A stretch of 16,481 nucleotides of DNA from Bacteroidota bacterium (GCA_947461985.1 CANHNT010000011.1:1-16481); one strand, 5' to 3'; positions 1 through 8,427 are shown, counted from the stretch's first letter. Made by a program: numbers and translations. The notes: generated by a model from the letters alone, not told the origin.

Positions 1-843
1 AATAGTACATGCTTTAAAATACAAATCTATATCCTCAACAAAACCAGCATAAATAATATTTTTATCTTGATACTCTTTTAGTTCATTCATTGTTGCAGGA
101 AGTCCTTTGCCACAAATAATTATTTTATATTTATAATTGGATGCAAGTAAAATAGGATTAATTTTTTCAATAATAGTTAAAACAGCCTCCAGATTAGGTT
201 TGTACCCTAACGCACCATTAAATAACAAAATATGTTCGTCCTCTTTAATGTTGTGTTTTTCTTGAACGAATTGTTTAGATGCCAACAGCTCATTTTCTGT
301 AGGCAATGCATTTAGTGCTGTTCCATAAGGGATAACAATGGCTTTTTTTTCAGAAATTTGGTATTTTTCAACAGCATATTGCTTGTCAAATTCAGTGATA
401 AACCAAATTTTGTCAGCATTTTTGTACGCCCATTTTTCATAATACCACAATAATTTCCACCAAGGTTTACCTATGCTTTTGAAACGTTCGCTTTCAATAT
501 TATGCGAATGAATAATGGTTTTGAAAGTTGTAAAATGGTTTATTAAAAAAATAAGCCAAGCATAATAAGGATGTTCAAATAAAATATGAGTAGCATTTTT
601 TTTGGCAGCCATTTTTTTTAATTGAAAAAATAAAAATGGGTTTATATACCTGAAAGTTGATGTTGAAATAGTATTGATGATTTCAAAATCTTCTTCTGAA
701 TGATTTTCAGTGATGGTAAATGCAGTAAGTGAAATTAACTTGCTCAGCGACCGATAAAATAATACGATAGCACGCTGTCCACCCATGTTTGGTGGAAAAA
801 CTTTATACGGAATTAGGGAAAGAATTTTTGGGGGCTTACTCAC
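1..843 (-). CDS. GT4-type glycosyltransferase, 3' end cut off by the window
   Basis: A retaining glycosyltransferase of the GT4/GT-B kind, which would transfer a sugar from a nucleotide-sugar donor during surface glycan assembly. 281 codons are visible. The N-terminal Rossmann entry reads KILSLIPYKVFPPNMGGQ (residues 6-23). An acceptor-side segment follows with HSHNIESERF. The donor domain begins near FNGALGYKPN, continues with IIICGKGLP and ends at the window edge in IIYAGFVEDIDLYFKAC, a typical GT4 stretch just before the nucleotide-sugar pocket. The start is a choice: the first ATG (786) would begin inside the conserved strand, at residue 20 of the longer form, whereas GTG at 843 restores the whole beta strand, and an in-frame TAA lies a few codons upstream. 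I therefore prefer GTG. The gene lies 45 bases downstream of the YfhO gene on the same strand, probably in one transcript. Family assignment is solid; donor and acceptor are unknown. Confidence 0.85.
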   Translation of the reverse strand, partial: MSKPPKILSLIPYKVFPPNMGGQRAIVLFYRSLSKLISLTAFTITENHSEEDFEIINTISTSTFRYINPFLFFQLKKMAAKKNATHILFEHPYYAWLIFLINHFTTFKTIIHSHNIESERFKSIGKPWWKLLWYYEKWAYKNADKIWFITEFDKQYAVEKYQISEKKAIVIPYGTALNALPTENELLASKQFVQEKHNIKEDEHILLFNGALGYKPNLEAVLTIIEKINPILLASNYKYKIIICGKGLPATMNELKEYQDKNIIYAGFVEDIDLYFKACTI

Positions 844-888
844 AAATAGGGTACTAAAAATAGTTTACACGTATATTAAAATAAAGTT

Positions 889-3387
889 TTATAGGTTAGA
901 TTTTTTTTCATCAATCGATTTATATAAACCCAATCCAAAAACCAATAATACTAAAACACAACCTATTATTGAAATAGGTTCAGTCGTTTTTAGAACACTC
1001 GGTTTAATTTCAAATTCAATTTTATGTTTGCCAGAAGGAATCATCAAGCCTCTTAAAACATAATCTGTTCGAATAATTGGAGTTTCTTTTCCATCAATAG
1101 TTGCTTTCCAACCACCATCGTAATAAATATCACTAAATACACCAAACCCTTCATTCGTATTATTGCTTTCAAATGAAATTTTGTTTAATCCATATTGGGC
1201 TAATTTTATTGTTGCTGTAGAATCTTTTATAAATGAAGTTTTAGATACTAATGGTTTAAAATTTTCACGAACAATTGCGGTTTCTTTTGGTTTGAAATTA
1301 CCGGCAACTTTAGCTGTGTCAAATAGATTTGGGGCATTTAAAGCTTCCATTTCTACATCAGCTGAAGGAACAAATTGAATTGTGTTTATAAACCATGCAT
1401 TTCCACAGGCTTCCGTATTGGGAACAACTTGTGATTGACCTTGACCAGTGGGAACAATAAAGTATTTTGTGTTTAGCATATTGTATACTTCTTTATTATT
1501 ATGAGGTGTTCCTGGTGTCATCTGCATTTCAATTAAATCTTGATACATTTCAATTTTTGCAGGATGATAGCCTCCAACCATTTTGTGATAATAAGATGGT
1601 TTGGCATCATTATACGTATTTACAGAAAAATCTTGTACACGGTAATATGGATCTTTGTCCTGTAAAATTTGTGTATCAACAGTTCGAGGATTGAAATTTT
1701 GAGCGGCAATTTCTGATTCTTCATAAACATTCGGATTGCTAGGGTTTAAATATCGTTGACTAACATTGTATAAATCAAAAAAAGTTGCTAGTATTAAAAT
1801 TAATATGGCAACTTGGCTTTTTATTTTATTTAATAAAAATGCCATAATCGTACCTGCTGCTATTAATATAAATAATACTGAACGAATTCCGTCTTTCATA
1901 GCAACAGTTGCTCTGTCGCTAATAATTGCATCTAGCAATGGTTGTGCTTGTGATCCACCTAATTGTTCTAATAATTGTCCGTCTCCTTGTCCTTTGAAAT
2001 CAAAAAAGAAACCAGCACCAACACCTACAATTAATGCTAAGCCTGCTGTTATTGCAGTTGAAATTTTTAAAAATTTCATTGCAGATTTTTTGTCAATTTT
2101 TTCAGAAAACAAATCATTTAAAGCCCAAACGCCGAGCATTGGGAATAAAAACATAGGGATTGAAAGTGCCATACTTGGTGTTCTAAATTTATTATACATT
2201 GGTAAATGATCGAACAAAAAGTAGTTGAAACTACTGAAGTTTTTACCTAAGCTTAATAAAATAAAAAATAGAGAGGCTATTGCAATCCACCATTTGTGTG
2301 GACTACGAATGACAAACAAACTAAAAATAAATAAGAAAACGATAATTGAACCAAAATAAATAGGGCCACTTAAAAATGGCTGAGGCCCCCAATATAATGG
2401 GAGTTGTTTTGCAAAACCTTCTGCTTGTTGGTCTCCAGCTCTACTTTGAACATAGTCATAAGCAGCGCCTCCTTGCAACTCTTCACTGCTTCCACCACCA
2501 TAAAGACGAGGTATTAATAAACTAAATGTTTCCCCAACACCGTTACTCCAACTAAATGCATAATCTTTATCTAAGCCTCCACTAGGTTTTGCAGTTCCTT
2601 TACGAGCAGTTAATTCACTTTGCCCACCACGAATTGTAGATTTACTATATTCTTTAGTTAATAAATTGGTAGACAATGTAGGCAATAATGCTAAAATTGT
2701 ACAGCCTAAAATTATGCCACCTTGTTTTAATAATGCAACAAATTTATTATCTAAAAAAGATTTAATAAGCAATGTAATTGCAAATATTGCCATTAATAGT
2801 ATCATGTAATAAATAATTTGCAAGTGCATAGATGAAAACATTAAGCACAATGAGAGCGTTAAAATAGCGATGCCTGGCCACGTTCGATTGTTAATTATAT
2901 TAATCATTCCACCAACAGCTGCTACAGCAAACGCAATTGTCATTATTTTTGTATCGTGCCCTGCACCAGCTAATATTGGGTTGTAAGAACTAAAGGTGAA
3001 CGCAATTGCACCTAAAATTCGAGCCCAAAATTTCCAACCTAATGAGGTTCCTAAAACATAAAATGCGATAAAACATAAAAGCAGTAAACCAAAAGGTCGT
3101 GGAAATAAATCCAAGGTTTTAAATAAAAATGTTGCTATGTAATTACCGTATCCATTTCCACCATAGGTAGTATAAGTAGGCATTCCACTGAACATGCTAT
3201 TACTCCAATAAATTGGACCTCCATGAGTTTCATACCATGCTTTTGATTCTTGACTCATGTATTGCCAACTTAAATTATCGTGGCTTTGTAATACTTTCCC
3301 TTGAAAAATAGGATAGCAGAAAAAGCAAGTTAAGATAATAAATATGGCAATGGCAATGCCATGTTCCTTTAAACTAGATAATTTCAT
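889..3387 (-). CDS. YfhO-family multi-spanning membrane protein
   Basis: An 832-residue integral membrane protein of the YfhO family (PF09586), GT-C-like polytopic proteins linked in Bacillus to glycosylation of envelope polymers; the precise substrate in Bacteroidota is not established. A first membrane helix (about residues 11-28) is followed by the conserved external loop with SHDNLSWQYMSQE and a SGMPTY motif. Many hydrophobic helices lie between about 80 and 580. A long soluble C-terminal part (about 600-800) carries MVGGYHPAKIEMYQDLIE, a hallmark of the Bacteroidota members, and a last helix near 803-825 precedes a short basic tail. The length is normal for this group. The ATG at 3387 lies in front of a normal first helix. 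A GT4 glycosyltransferase follows on the same strand and a methyltransferase gene diverges upstream, so a role in surface glycan decoration is likely by context, but is inference. Confidence 0.9.
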   Translation of the reverse strand: MKLSSLKEHGIAIAIFIILTCFFCYPIFQGKVLQSHDNLSWQYMSQESKAWYETHGGPIYWSNSMFSGMPTYTTYGGNGYGNYIATFLFKTLDLFPRPFGLLLLCFIAFYVLGTSLGWKFWARILGAIAFTFSSYNPILAGAGHDTKIMTIAFAVAAVGGMINIINNRTWPGIAILTLSLCLMFSSMHLQIIYYMILLMAIFAITLLIKSFLDNKFVALLKQGGIILGCTILALLPTLSTNLLTKEYSKSTIRGGQSELTARKGTAKPSGGLDKDYAFSWSNGVGETFSLLIPRLYGGGSSEELQGGAAYDYVQSRAGDQQAEGFAKQLPLYWGPQPFLSGPIYFGSIIVFLFIFSLFVIRSPHKWWIAIASLFFILLSLGKNFSSFNYFLFDHLPMYNKFRTPSMALSIPMFLFPMLGVWALNDLFSEKIDKKSAMKFLKISTAITAGLALIVGVGAGFFFDFKGQGDGQLLEQLGGSQAQPLLDAIISDRATVAMKDGIRSVLFILIAAGTIMAFLLNKIKSQVAILILILATFFDLYNVSQRYLNPSNPNVYEESEIAAQNFNPRTVDTQILQDKDPYYRVQDFSVNTYNDAKPSYYHKMVGGYHPAKIEMYQDLIEMQMTPGTPHNNKEVYNMLNTKYFIVPTGQGQSQVVPNTEACGNAWFINTIQFVPSADVEMEALNAPNLFDTAKVAGNFKPKETAIVRENFKPLVSKTSFIKDSTATIKLAQYGLNKISFESNNTNEGFGVFSDIYYDGGWKATIDGKETPIIRTDYVLRGLMIPSGKHKIEFEIKPSVLKTTEPISIIGCVLVLLVFGLGLYKSIDEKKSNL

Positions 3388-3464
3388 TGTATATACGATT
3401 AGAATTAAGTTGTAAATATATGAAAAATGACATAGTTTTTCTCATACTTTTAAAAGAGAAAGAC

Positions 3465-3478
3465 AATTACTAGTAATT
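3465..3478. promoter_or_regulatory. 14-base perfect palindrome in a divergent intergenic region
   Basis: AATTACTAGTAATT is a perfect two-fold palindrome lying between the divergent YfhO gene (start 3387) and the methyltransferase gene (start 3600). A second, shorter symmetric element, ATTGT-A-ACAAT, lies at 3497-3507. Such symmetry fits an operator for a dimeric regulator, but in DNA this AT-rich short palindromes arise by chance, and no regulator gene is next to it. The rest of this 212-base gap shows no small gene, RNA or terminator that I can support. Confidence 0.2.
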
Positions 3479-3535
3479 CCTTGGTATTGAAATTTTATTG
3501 TAACAATTGTAGTTTTTGCCTGATTTAAAAACGAG

Positions 3536-3565
3536 TTGTCTCATTTTGTGAATTATTTATATTTA
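3536..3565 (+). promoter_or_regulatory. Possible Bacteroidota-type promoter for the 3600 methyltransferase
   Basis: TTG at 3536-3538 is followed after 19 bases by TATATTTA at 3558-3565. The known Bacteroidota consensus is a TTG-containing -33 box and TAnnTTTG at -7; here only the final G is missing. It would place the transcript start about 30 bases ahead of the ATG at 3600. AT-richness makes this kind of match cheap, so it is a weak call. Confidence 0.25.
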
Positions 3566-3599
3566 AAACTTATAATTATATTTACACCAAATTTAGTAA

Positions 3600-4781
3600 A
3601 TGAAAAAATGTTGTCCAATTTGCAAGAGTATATCAATTGAAATGCTTTTTGAATCCCATGTACCTGTTTTACAAAACAGAGTTTATGAATTAAAAAAAGA
3701 TGCAGTGGATTGTAAACAAGGCATTATTAATTTGGCCCATTGCAATGATTGCAATTTTTCGTTTAATGCTAGTTTTGATGAAGCTAAAATAGTTTATGAT
3801 GAGGAATATGATAATGCCGTTCCTTCTAAGTTATTTGCAGATTATTATCTTTCCATCGGACAATATTTATATAAAAAATATGATCTTGAAAATGGGGTTG
3901 TGTATGACATTGGTTGTGGGAAAGGCACTTTTTTAAAAATGCTTTGTAATTTATATCCTAATATTAAAGGTATTGGAATTGATCCTAGTTATGAAGGGGA
4001 TTTAAACCCGATGAAAAATTTAACGTTTATTCGTGATTTTTTTAAACACGAACATGTTACTGATGCACCAAATTTGATTCTTTCTCGTCATGTATTTGAA
4101 CATATAGAATTTCCTAAAGATTTCTTAGAAATTATCAGAGAACCAATAACAAATTATCCAAACGTGCCTGTATTTATTGAAGTTCCTGATTTTAATTGGA
4201 TTGTTGAAAATAAAACATTTTGGGATTTGTGCTATGAACATTGTAATTATTTTTCAGAAAAATCATTGTCTGAGGTTTTCAATCATTCATGGTCCCAACT
4301 TACAAAAATTACTAAAAGTTTTAATGATCAATATTTGTGGGTTGAAGGTATATTTAATCCAACGAATGAGCTTGAAACGATTTTCCATCCTTTTGAAATT
4401 AATAATAAAGGCATTTATGAATTTATTGATTCAATTCAATTAGCCAAACAAAAGGTGCTGCAATTAATTTTAGATTATAAATCGAAAGACTATAAAACCG
4501 TTGTGTGGGGTATGGCAACAAAGGGTGTTATTTTTACAAATAATATAGATGCAGATGCTACACTCATTGATTTTTGTATTGACATTAATCAAGAAAAGCA
4601 GCAAAAATTTTCGCCAATTTCTGGACACCAAATTCAATCACCAGATGTTTTATCAACGCTAACAAATCAAAAACTCATTATTACCGTAATGAATCCAAAT
4701 TATGTTGATGAAATAAAAGAAGCGGTTCATGCATATTCCAACGATGCTGTTTTTATGGATGCACATGGAGTTCTTATTTGA
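3600..4781 (+). CDS. SAM-dependent methyltransferase with zinc-binding N-terminus and C-methyltransferase-type C-terminus
   Basis: A 393-residue three-part methyltransferase resembling NDP-sugar C-methyltransferases. An N-terminal zinc site has C5-x2-C8 and C48-x2-C51. A class I Rossmann domain follows with motif I VYDIGCGKG (101-109), the acidic ribose-binding position in GIGIDPS (124-130) and SRHVFEHI (162-169). Around 212-219 sits YEHCNYFS, the counterpart of the YHEHFSY catalytic segment of C-methyltransferases such as TylC3/TcaB9, so the Glu-His pair is kept (E213, H214). The C-terminal PF08484-like domain begins near VVWGMATKGV (301-310). The architecture suggests C-methylation of a nucleotide sugar, but family members with this layout have varied or unknown substrates. 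It is a single gene on the plus strand, not part of the neighbouring operon. Its last 8 bases overlap the 3' end of the convergent GT2 gene. It is a diverged relative, not a copy, of the methyltransferase at 7201-8427. Confidence 0.85.
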   Translation: MKKCCPICKSISIEMLFESHVPVLQNRVYELKKDAVDCKQGIINLAHCNDCNFSFNASFDEAKIVYDEEYDNAVPSKLFADYYLSIGQYLYKKYDLENGVVYDIGCGKGTFLKMLCNLYPNIKGIGIDPSYEGDLNPMKNLTFIRDFFKHEHVTDAPNLILSRHVFEHIEFPKDFLEIIREPITNYPNVPVFIEVPDFNWIVENKTFWDLCYEHCNYFSEKSLSEVFNHSWSQLTKITKSFNDQYLWVEGIFNPTNELETIFHPFEINNKGIYEFIDSIQLAKQKVLQLILDYKSKDYKTVVWGMATKGVIFTNNIDADATLIDFCIDINQEKQQKFSPISGHQIQSPDVLSTLTNQKLIITVMNPNYVDEIKEAVHAYSNDAVFMDAHGVLI

Positions 4782-5631
4782 TGCGAATTTTTATTGAATG
4801 AATTAAAAATTTCAGATTAAGCAAAATAAAAAGACTGACTTGAATTGTTCCTTTTGTAAAAATTGAATATTTCTTTTTAAATATAGGCTCGTTAAATAAA
4901 TATTTGACAATTTGAAGTGCCGTATAGGTTTCAAAAAATAGTTTTTTTATACCTTTCAATTGCCATCGACTGGTCATTTTTCCTCTCGAAGAACTACCAC
5001 CATCATCTGATCGTTTTATAGTAATAGAATCAAGTACTTGAATTTTGCCCAGTAATGCAGTTCGAGCTACATGATTCCAATCACCAGCAACATGATTTTG
5101 AATTGGGTTCATGAATCCAAGATTATTTCGATAAACACCATAAAAAACACCATTTTTATATACGTTTCTAAAGTATTTAAATAATCTAAAAAATGGATTA
5201 TTGTTTGATAATTCAATTCGATTTTCTTTAAATAAAAGTTGTTCTCCTTTATAATATGCTGAGACGCCAGAGCATAAAACATAATCTTGATGTAATTCTA
5301 AAAATGAAACACACTCACTGATGTAGTTATTGTCAAAGTCATCATCATCAGCTAACCACATAAAATAGTTCCCTTTTGCTTGATGAAATACAAAATTAAA
5401 ATTAGGTTCAATCAAAATATTTTCCTTTTGAGTAAAAAAAATAATACGAGCGTCTATTGTAGAATAGTGCTCTAAAATTTTTTGAACATCCGGATTGGTA
5501 GAACAATTATCAGAAATAATTATTTCTAAATTCTTGTAACTTTGATTAGATAAATATTTTAATGCTTTTTCTAGACCTTCTGGACGATTGTAAGTAGGAA
5601 TTCCAATAGATACTAACGGCTGCGAATTCAA
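4774..5631 (-). CDS. GT2-family glycosyltransferase with TTG start
   Basis: A 285-residue inverting glycosyltransferase of family 2 (GT-A fold). It begins almost at once with LVSIGIPTYNRPEGL (6-20), the nucleotide-binding first strand, followed by IIISDNCST (37-45) and an acidic metal/donor motif LADDDD (93-98). The basic, hydrophobic C-terminus (about 257-285) may sit on the inner membrane face. The start codon is TTG at 5631: no ATG occurs in frame between the upstream stop and the conserved first strand, and the first internal ATG is residue 91, deep in the domain. This TTG lies one base after the TAA of the CmcI-like gene, so translation is probably coupled. It is the last gene of the five-gene operon and the obvious candidate to transfer the modified deoxysugar made by the other four. 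That link is inference from context; donor and acceptor are not visible in the sequence. Confidence 0.88.
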   Translation of the reverse strand: MNSQPLVSIGIPTYNRPEGLEKALKYLSNQSYKNLEIIISDNCSTNPDVQKILEHYSTIDARIIFFTQKENILIEPNFNFVFHQAKGNYFMWLADDDDFDNNYISECVSFLELHQDYVLCSGVSAYYKGEQLLFKENRIELSNNNPFFRLFKYFRNVYKNGVFYGVYRNNLGFMNPIQNHVAGDWNHVARTALLGKIQVLDSITIKRSDDGGSSSRGKMTSRWQLKGIKKLFFETYTALQIVKYLFNEPIFKKKYSIFTKGTIQVSLFILLNLKFLIHSIKIRIK

Positions 5632-5632
5632 T

Positions 5633-6361
5633 TTATTTAACTTTTTTTAAATAACCACTAGGAGCAACACTTATTAAAAGTTTATTGTCTATTTCCTTAT
5701 TAATTTCAAAACTATCATCCGTTTTTAAATATTCAAAAACAGCTGTTTTAGGATTGTTTCCAATATCCCAAGGTCTATCATACATTCCTTTAGGCATATC
5801 TTCAACAATAGTATCAAACACCACACAATAACTGCCAAGTGTAACTAATGGAGCATATAATTTTAATTCTTCTAAAACATGTTCATGGGTATGGTTACTA
5901 TCTAAACAAACCATCACAGTCATTCCTGGTTGTATATAACTAGCTGCTTTTGCTACAATTTCTGTATCAATAGCAGAACCTTGAATCATTTTTATTCTTT
6001 TAAACATTGGATGCGCTTCAATTTCTTTTTTATTGTGCTCACGGATGTCTATATCTATTCCAATTACTTCACCTTTGCCAATGAGTTCCATAATAGAGGC
6101 ATAATATATTAATGAACCACCATGTGCAATTCCTGTTTCAATAATTAAATCTGGTTTTATGTTCCAAATCAATTCTTGCATAGCAATCATATCCTGTGGA
6201 TATTGAATAATTGGACGTCCCATCCAAGAAAAATTATATGAATAAAGTGCTTTGTTTGATGCAATATTAAAGTCAGATGCAGCTTTTTTTAGTTCAACAT
6301 TATTTTCATAAGTAGCAATTCTGTCTTTACATTCTAATTGAAATTGTTCTATTGGATTCAT
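5633..6361 (-). CDS. CmcI-like (cephalosporin hydroxylase family, PF04989) SAM methyltransferase
   Basis: A 242-residue protein of the family named after CmcI. Despite the family name, these are class I SAM methyltransferases, and many members near glycan genes are taken to be sugar O-methyltransferases. Visible signs are motif I IIETGIAHGGS (73-83), the SAM-ribose strand GIDIDIR (101-107), and the metal-binding set corresponding to the Mg2+ ligands of CmcI: the Asp of LDSNHTHEHV (D154) and the Glu-Asp of VEDMP (E187, D188). Length is normal and no domain is missing. The ATG at 6361 follows the stop of the upstream sugar reductase gene by 3 bases, and the GT2 gene begins one base after its stop, so it belongs to the deoxysugar operon. 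The likely role is O-methylation of a hydroxyl on the deoxysugar or on the glycan; the position cannot be told from sequence. Confidence 0.88.
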   Translation of the reverse strand: MNPIEQFQLECKDRIATYENNVELKKAASDFNIASNKALYSYNFSWMGRPIIQYPQDMIAMQELIWNIKPDLIIETGIAHGGSLIYYASIMELIGKGEVIGIDIDIREHNKKEIEAHPMFKRIKMIQGSAIDTEIVAKAASYIQPGMTVMVCLDSNHTHEHVLEELKLYAPLVTLGSYCVVFDTIVEDMPKGMYDRPWDIGNNPKTAVFEYLKTDDSFEINKEIDNKLLISVAPSGYLKKVK

Positions 6362-6364
6362 TGT

Positions 6365-7201
6365 TTATATATTTTTTAATTTAGTATTATCGCCCCAAAA
6401 TGAAAATGGTTCATAATCGGGGTAGGGATAAAAACCCAAATTTAGTGAAATTGTTTGTTTTGTATCAAGTAAATATTTTTTAACTAAATCTATTATTTTA
6501 ATTGGCTCATTACTGCAAATATTAATTATTCCTTGTGTATTATTATGTAACGAAACTTTTATAATATTTTTTGCAATTTCCTCTATCGATAAATAGTCTC
6601 TAATTTGCTCACCTAAACTCATATTAAACACACTTTCATGCTTGTTTATTGCATTTTGTAATTGAGATAATATTGCATTTTCATTTTGCCCTTTACCATA
6701 CATATAAAATAACCTCATCCATTTAAACTTAAATGAATGCTCTTGTTGTAATTGTTCTAAAAAAATGCGTAACGAGTTTTTTGCTATCGCATATGGGTTT
6801 TGTGGGTTTACTACTAATTCTTCATTTAATTGACCATCTAGCATGCCATATTCAAAGCAAGTTCCTGTTATATTAACATTCGTTAATCCTGAACCAACTA
6901 AATTTTTAATAAAATGATATTGATTCATTAATTCTGTTTCGATGTGAAAAAGTTTTTTATAATTTGGCAAACCATTCCATGCTAGGTGAATTAATAAATC
7001 GGGTTCATTAAATTTATGAAATAAATTATCTTCCACATTATTTAAATCATGTTCAATATAAATTACTTTTTCAAACCAAGATTTTTCTTTTGCTTTTTCA
7101 ATATTTCTTGAGGTAGCAATAACCTGAAATTCTTGTTTTAAGAGTTCTTCAATTACATGATTTCCAATAAAACCAGTTGCCCCAGTTACTAATATTTTCA
7201 T
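6365..7201 (-). CDS. NAD(P)-dependent SDR, probable NDP-4-keto-6-deoxysugar reductase/epimerase
   Basis: A 278-residue extended short-chain dehydrogenase (NAD-dependent epimerase/dehydratase family). It shows the dinucleotide-binding GATGFIG (G7, G10, G13), the catalytic YxxxK as Y137-AIA-K141 inside NPYAIAKNSLR, a Thr in TGTCFEYG (112-119) where the catalytic Ser/Thr is expected, and RDYLSIEEIA (201-210), the usual substrate-domain motif. At 278 residues it is on the short side, closer to 4-ketoreductases than to the 4,6-dehydratases of about 330-350 residues. Its ATG overlaps the TAA of the upstream C-methyltransferase gene by one base (TAATG), a classic translational coupling. In context the best guess is the final 4-keto reduction of the branched deoxysugar, after 3,5-epimerisation and C-methylation. 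The SDR family call is firm; the reaction is inferred. Confidence 0.87.
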   Translation of the reverse strand: MKILVTGATGFIGNHVIEELLKQEFQVIATSRNIEKAKEKSWFEKVIYIEHDLNNVEDNLFHKFNEPDLLIHLAWNGLPNYKKLFHIETELMNQYHFIKNLVGSGLTNVNITGTCFEYGMLDGQLNEELVVNPQNPYAIAKNSLRIFLEQLQQEHSFKFKWMRLFYMYGKGQNENAILSQLQNAINKHESVFNMSLGEQIRDYLSIEEIAKNIIKVSLHNNTQGIINICSNEPIKIIDLVKKYLLDTKQTISLNLGFYPYPDYEPFSFWGDNTKLKNI

Positions 7202-8427
7202 TACTTAATAATTTCAACATTTGGAATTGGCACTACAAATTGACCACCCCATTCAGAAATGTAACTTAATTGTTTGGTGATTTCTTCTTTTAAATTCCAT
7301 GGAAGAATCAATACAAAATCAGGTTTTGTGGTTTTGATATAATTTTCATCAAAAACAGGAATATGACTTGCTGGTAAATATTTATTTTGTTTGTGTGGAT
7401 TTGCATCAGCTACAAATGAAATTAAATCATTTTTAATTCCACAAAAATTTAACAACGTATTTCCTTTTGCAGCAGCACCATAAGCAGCAACTATCTTTCC
7501 TGCTCGTTTTTGAGTTATCAAAAAGTCTAATAAAGCAAATTTTACTTTTTCGGCTTTTTGTTGAAATTCTTGATAATAGTTTAAGCTATTTAATCCTTTT
7601 GCATTTTCAATATCTAAAAATGCTTTAACGGCAGGCTCTACTTTTCTGTTTGATGAATTATGTTTTGCATAAACTCTTAATGAACCGCCATGTGTAGTTA
7701 AATTTTCAACGTCAAAAATAGTTAGCCCACATGCTTCAAAAATATTATTAACAGAGGTCAATGATAAATAGGAAAAGTGTTCATGGTAAATCGTATCAAA
7801 TTGATTGTTTTCTACTAATTCTACCAAACTTGGCATTTCCATTGTTATCACACCTTCAGCATTCAATAAAATTTTCAATCCTTTTACAAAATCTAAAATA
7901 TCAGGTACATGTGCTAAAACATTATTTCCAACTAGCAAATCAGCTTTACTTCCTTTTTGAGAAAGTTCCTGAGCTAATTTTACGCCAAAAAATTCTGTTA
8001 TGCAAGGAATGCCTTTTAAAATAGCAACTTCCGCTGTATTTTTTGTTGGCTCAATACCTAAAACAGGAATGCGATGAGGTAAAAAATACTGTAACAAATA
8101 GCCATCATTAGAAGCGATTTCAACTACATGAGATTCATTATTTAAATTGAATCGTGTAATCATTTTTTCTACATAATTTTTACTATGTGTTAGCCAACTG
8201 GTAGAATAAGATGAAAAATAGGCATAGTTGTTATCAAAAATGCTGTCAAATGATTTATATTCATCTACTTGAACCAAAAAACACTTATGACAAACGTACA
8301 CTTTTAATGGATAAAATGTTTCGGGTTCGTTTAATTGACTCTTATTTAAATAAGAATTTGATGCTGGAGAATTTATTAAATCAATAAATTCAGTTGTTAT
8401 TTCTTCCTGACAAAATCTACATTTCAT
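7201..8427 (-). CDS. NDP-deoxysugar C-methyltransferase (TylC3/TcaB9/NovU type)
   Basis: A 408-residue SAM-dependent C-methyltransferase of the kind that adds a methyl branch to C3 (or C5) of NDP-4-keto-6-deoxysugars. The three-part layout is complete. The N-terminal zinc site is C3-x2-C6 and C46-x2-C49 (PF08421). The SAM domain has motif EIASNDGYLLQYF (103-115) and GNNVLAHVPD (167-176). The catalytic segment YHEHFSY (214-220) aligns with the Glu-His pair described in TcaB9 (here E216, H217). The C-terminal PF08484 domain is marked by VAAYGAAAKGNTLLNF. Its ATG lies inside the 3' end of the RmlC-type gene (11-base overlap) and its stop shares a base with the next start. Coupling to a 3,5-epimerase and a ketoreductase matches the mycarose/virenose-type route chemistry. 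No 2,3-dehydratase is present, so the product is more likely a 6-deoxy- than a 2,6-dideoxy-3-C-methylhexose. This last step is inference. Confidence 0.9.
   Translation of the reverse strand: MKCRFCQEEITTEFIDLINSPASNSYLNKSQLNEPETFYPLKVYVCHKCFLVQVDEYKSFDSIFDNNYAYFSSYSTSWLTHSKNYVEKMITRFNLNNESHVVEIASNDGYLLQYFLPHRIPVLGIEPTKNTAEVAILKGIPCITEFFGVKLAQELSQKGSKADLLVGNNVLAHVPDILDFVKGLKILLNAEGVITMEMPSLVELVENNQFDTIYHEHFSYLSLTSVNNIFEACGLTIFDVENLTTHGGSLRVYAKHNSSNRKVEPAVKAFLDIENAKGLNSLNYYQEFQQKAEKVKFALLDFLITQKRAGKIVAAYGAAAKGNTLLNFCGIKNDLISFVADANPHKQNKYLPASHIPVFDENYIKTTKPDFVLILPWNLKEEITKQLSYISEWGGQFVVPIPNVEIIK

Noticed and set aside
1766..2209. A 147-codon plus-strand open frame opposite the YfhO gene
   Set aside because: It lies wholly antisense to a well-supported gene, and its Cys/Pro/Asn/Lys-rich translation shows no domain; it is the shadow of membrane-helix codons.
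4177..4443. An 88-codon plus-strand open frame inside the 3600 methyltransferase
   Set aside because: It is another frame of a gene whose motifs run right through this stretch, and its Ile/Leu/Lys-rich product has no recognisable features.
5633..6361. Cephalosporin hydroxylase and hence an antibiotic gene cluster
   Set aside because: The family name is historical; members next to sugar genes are methyltransferases, and no beta-lactam pathway gene is present.
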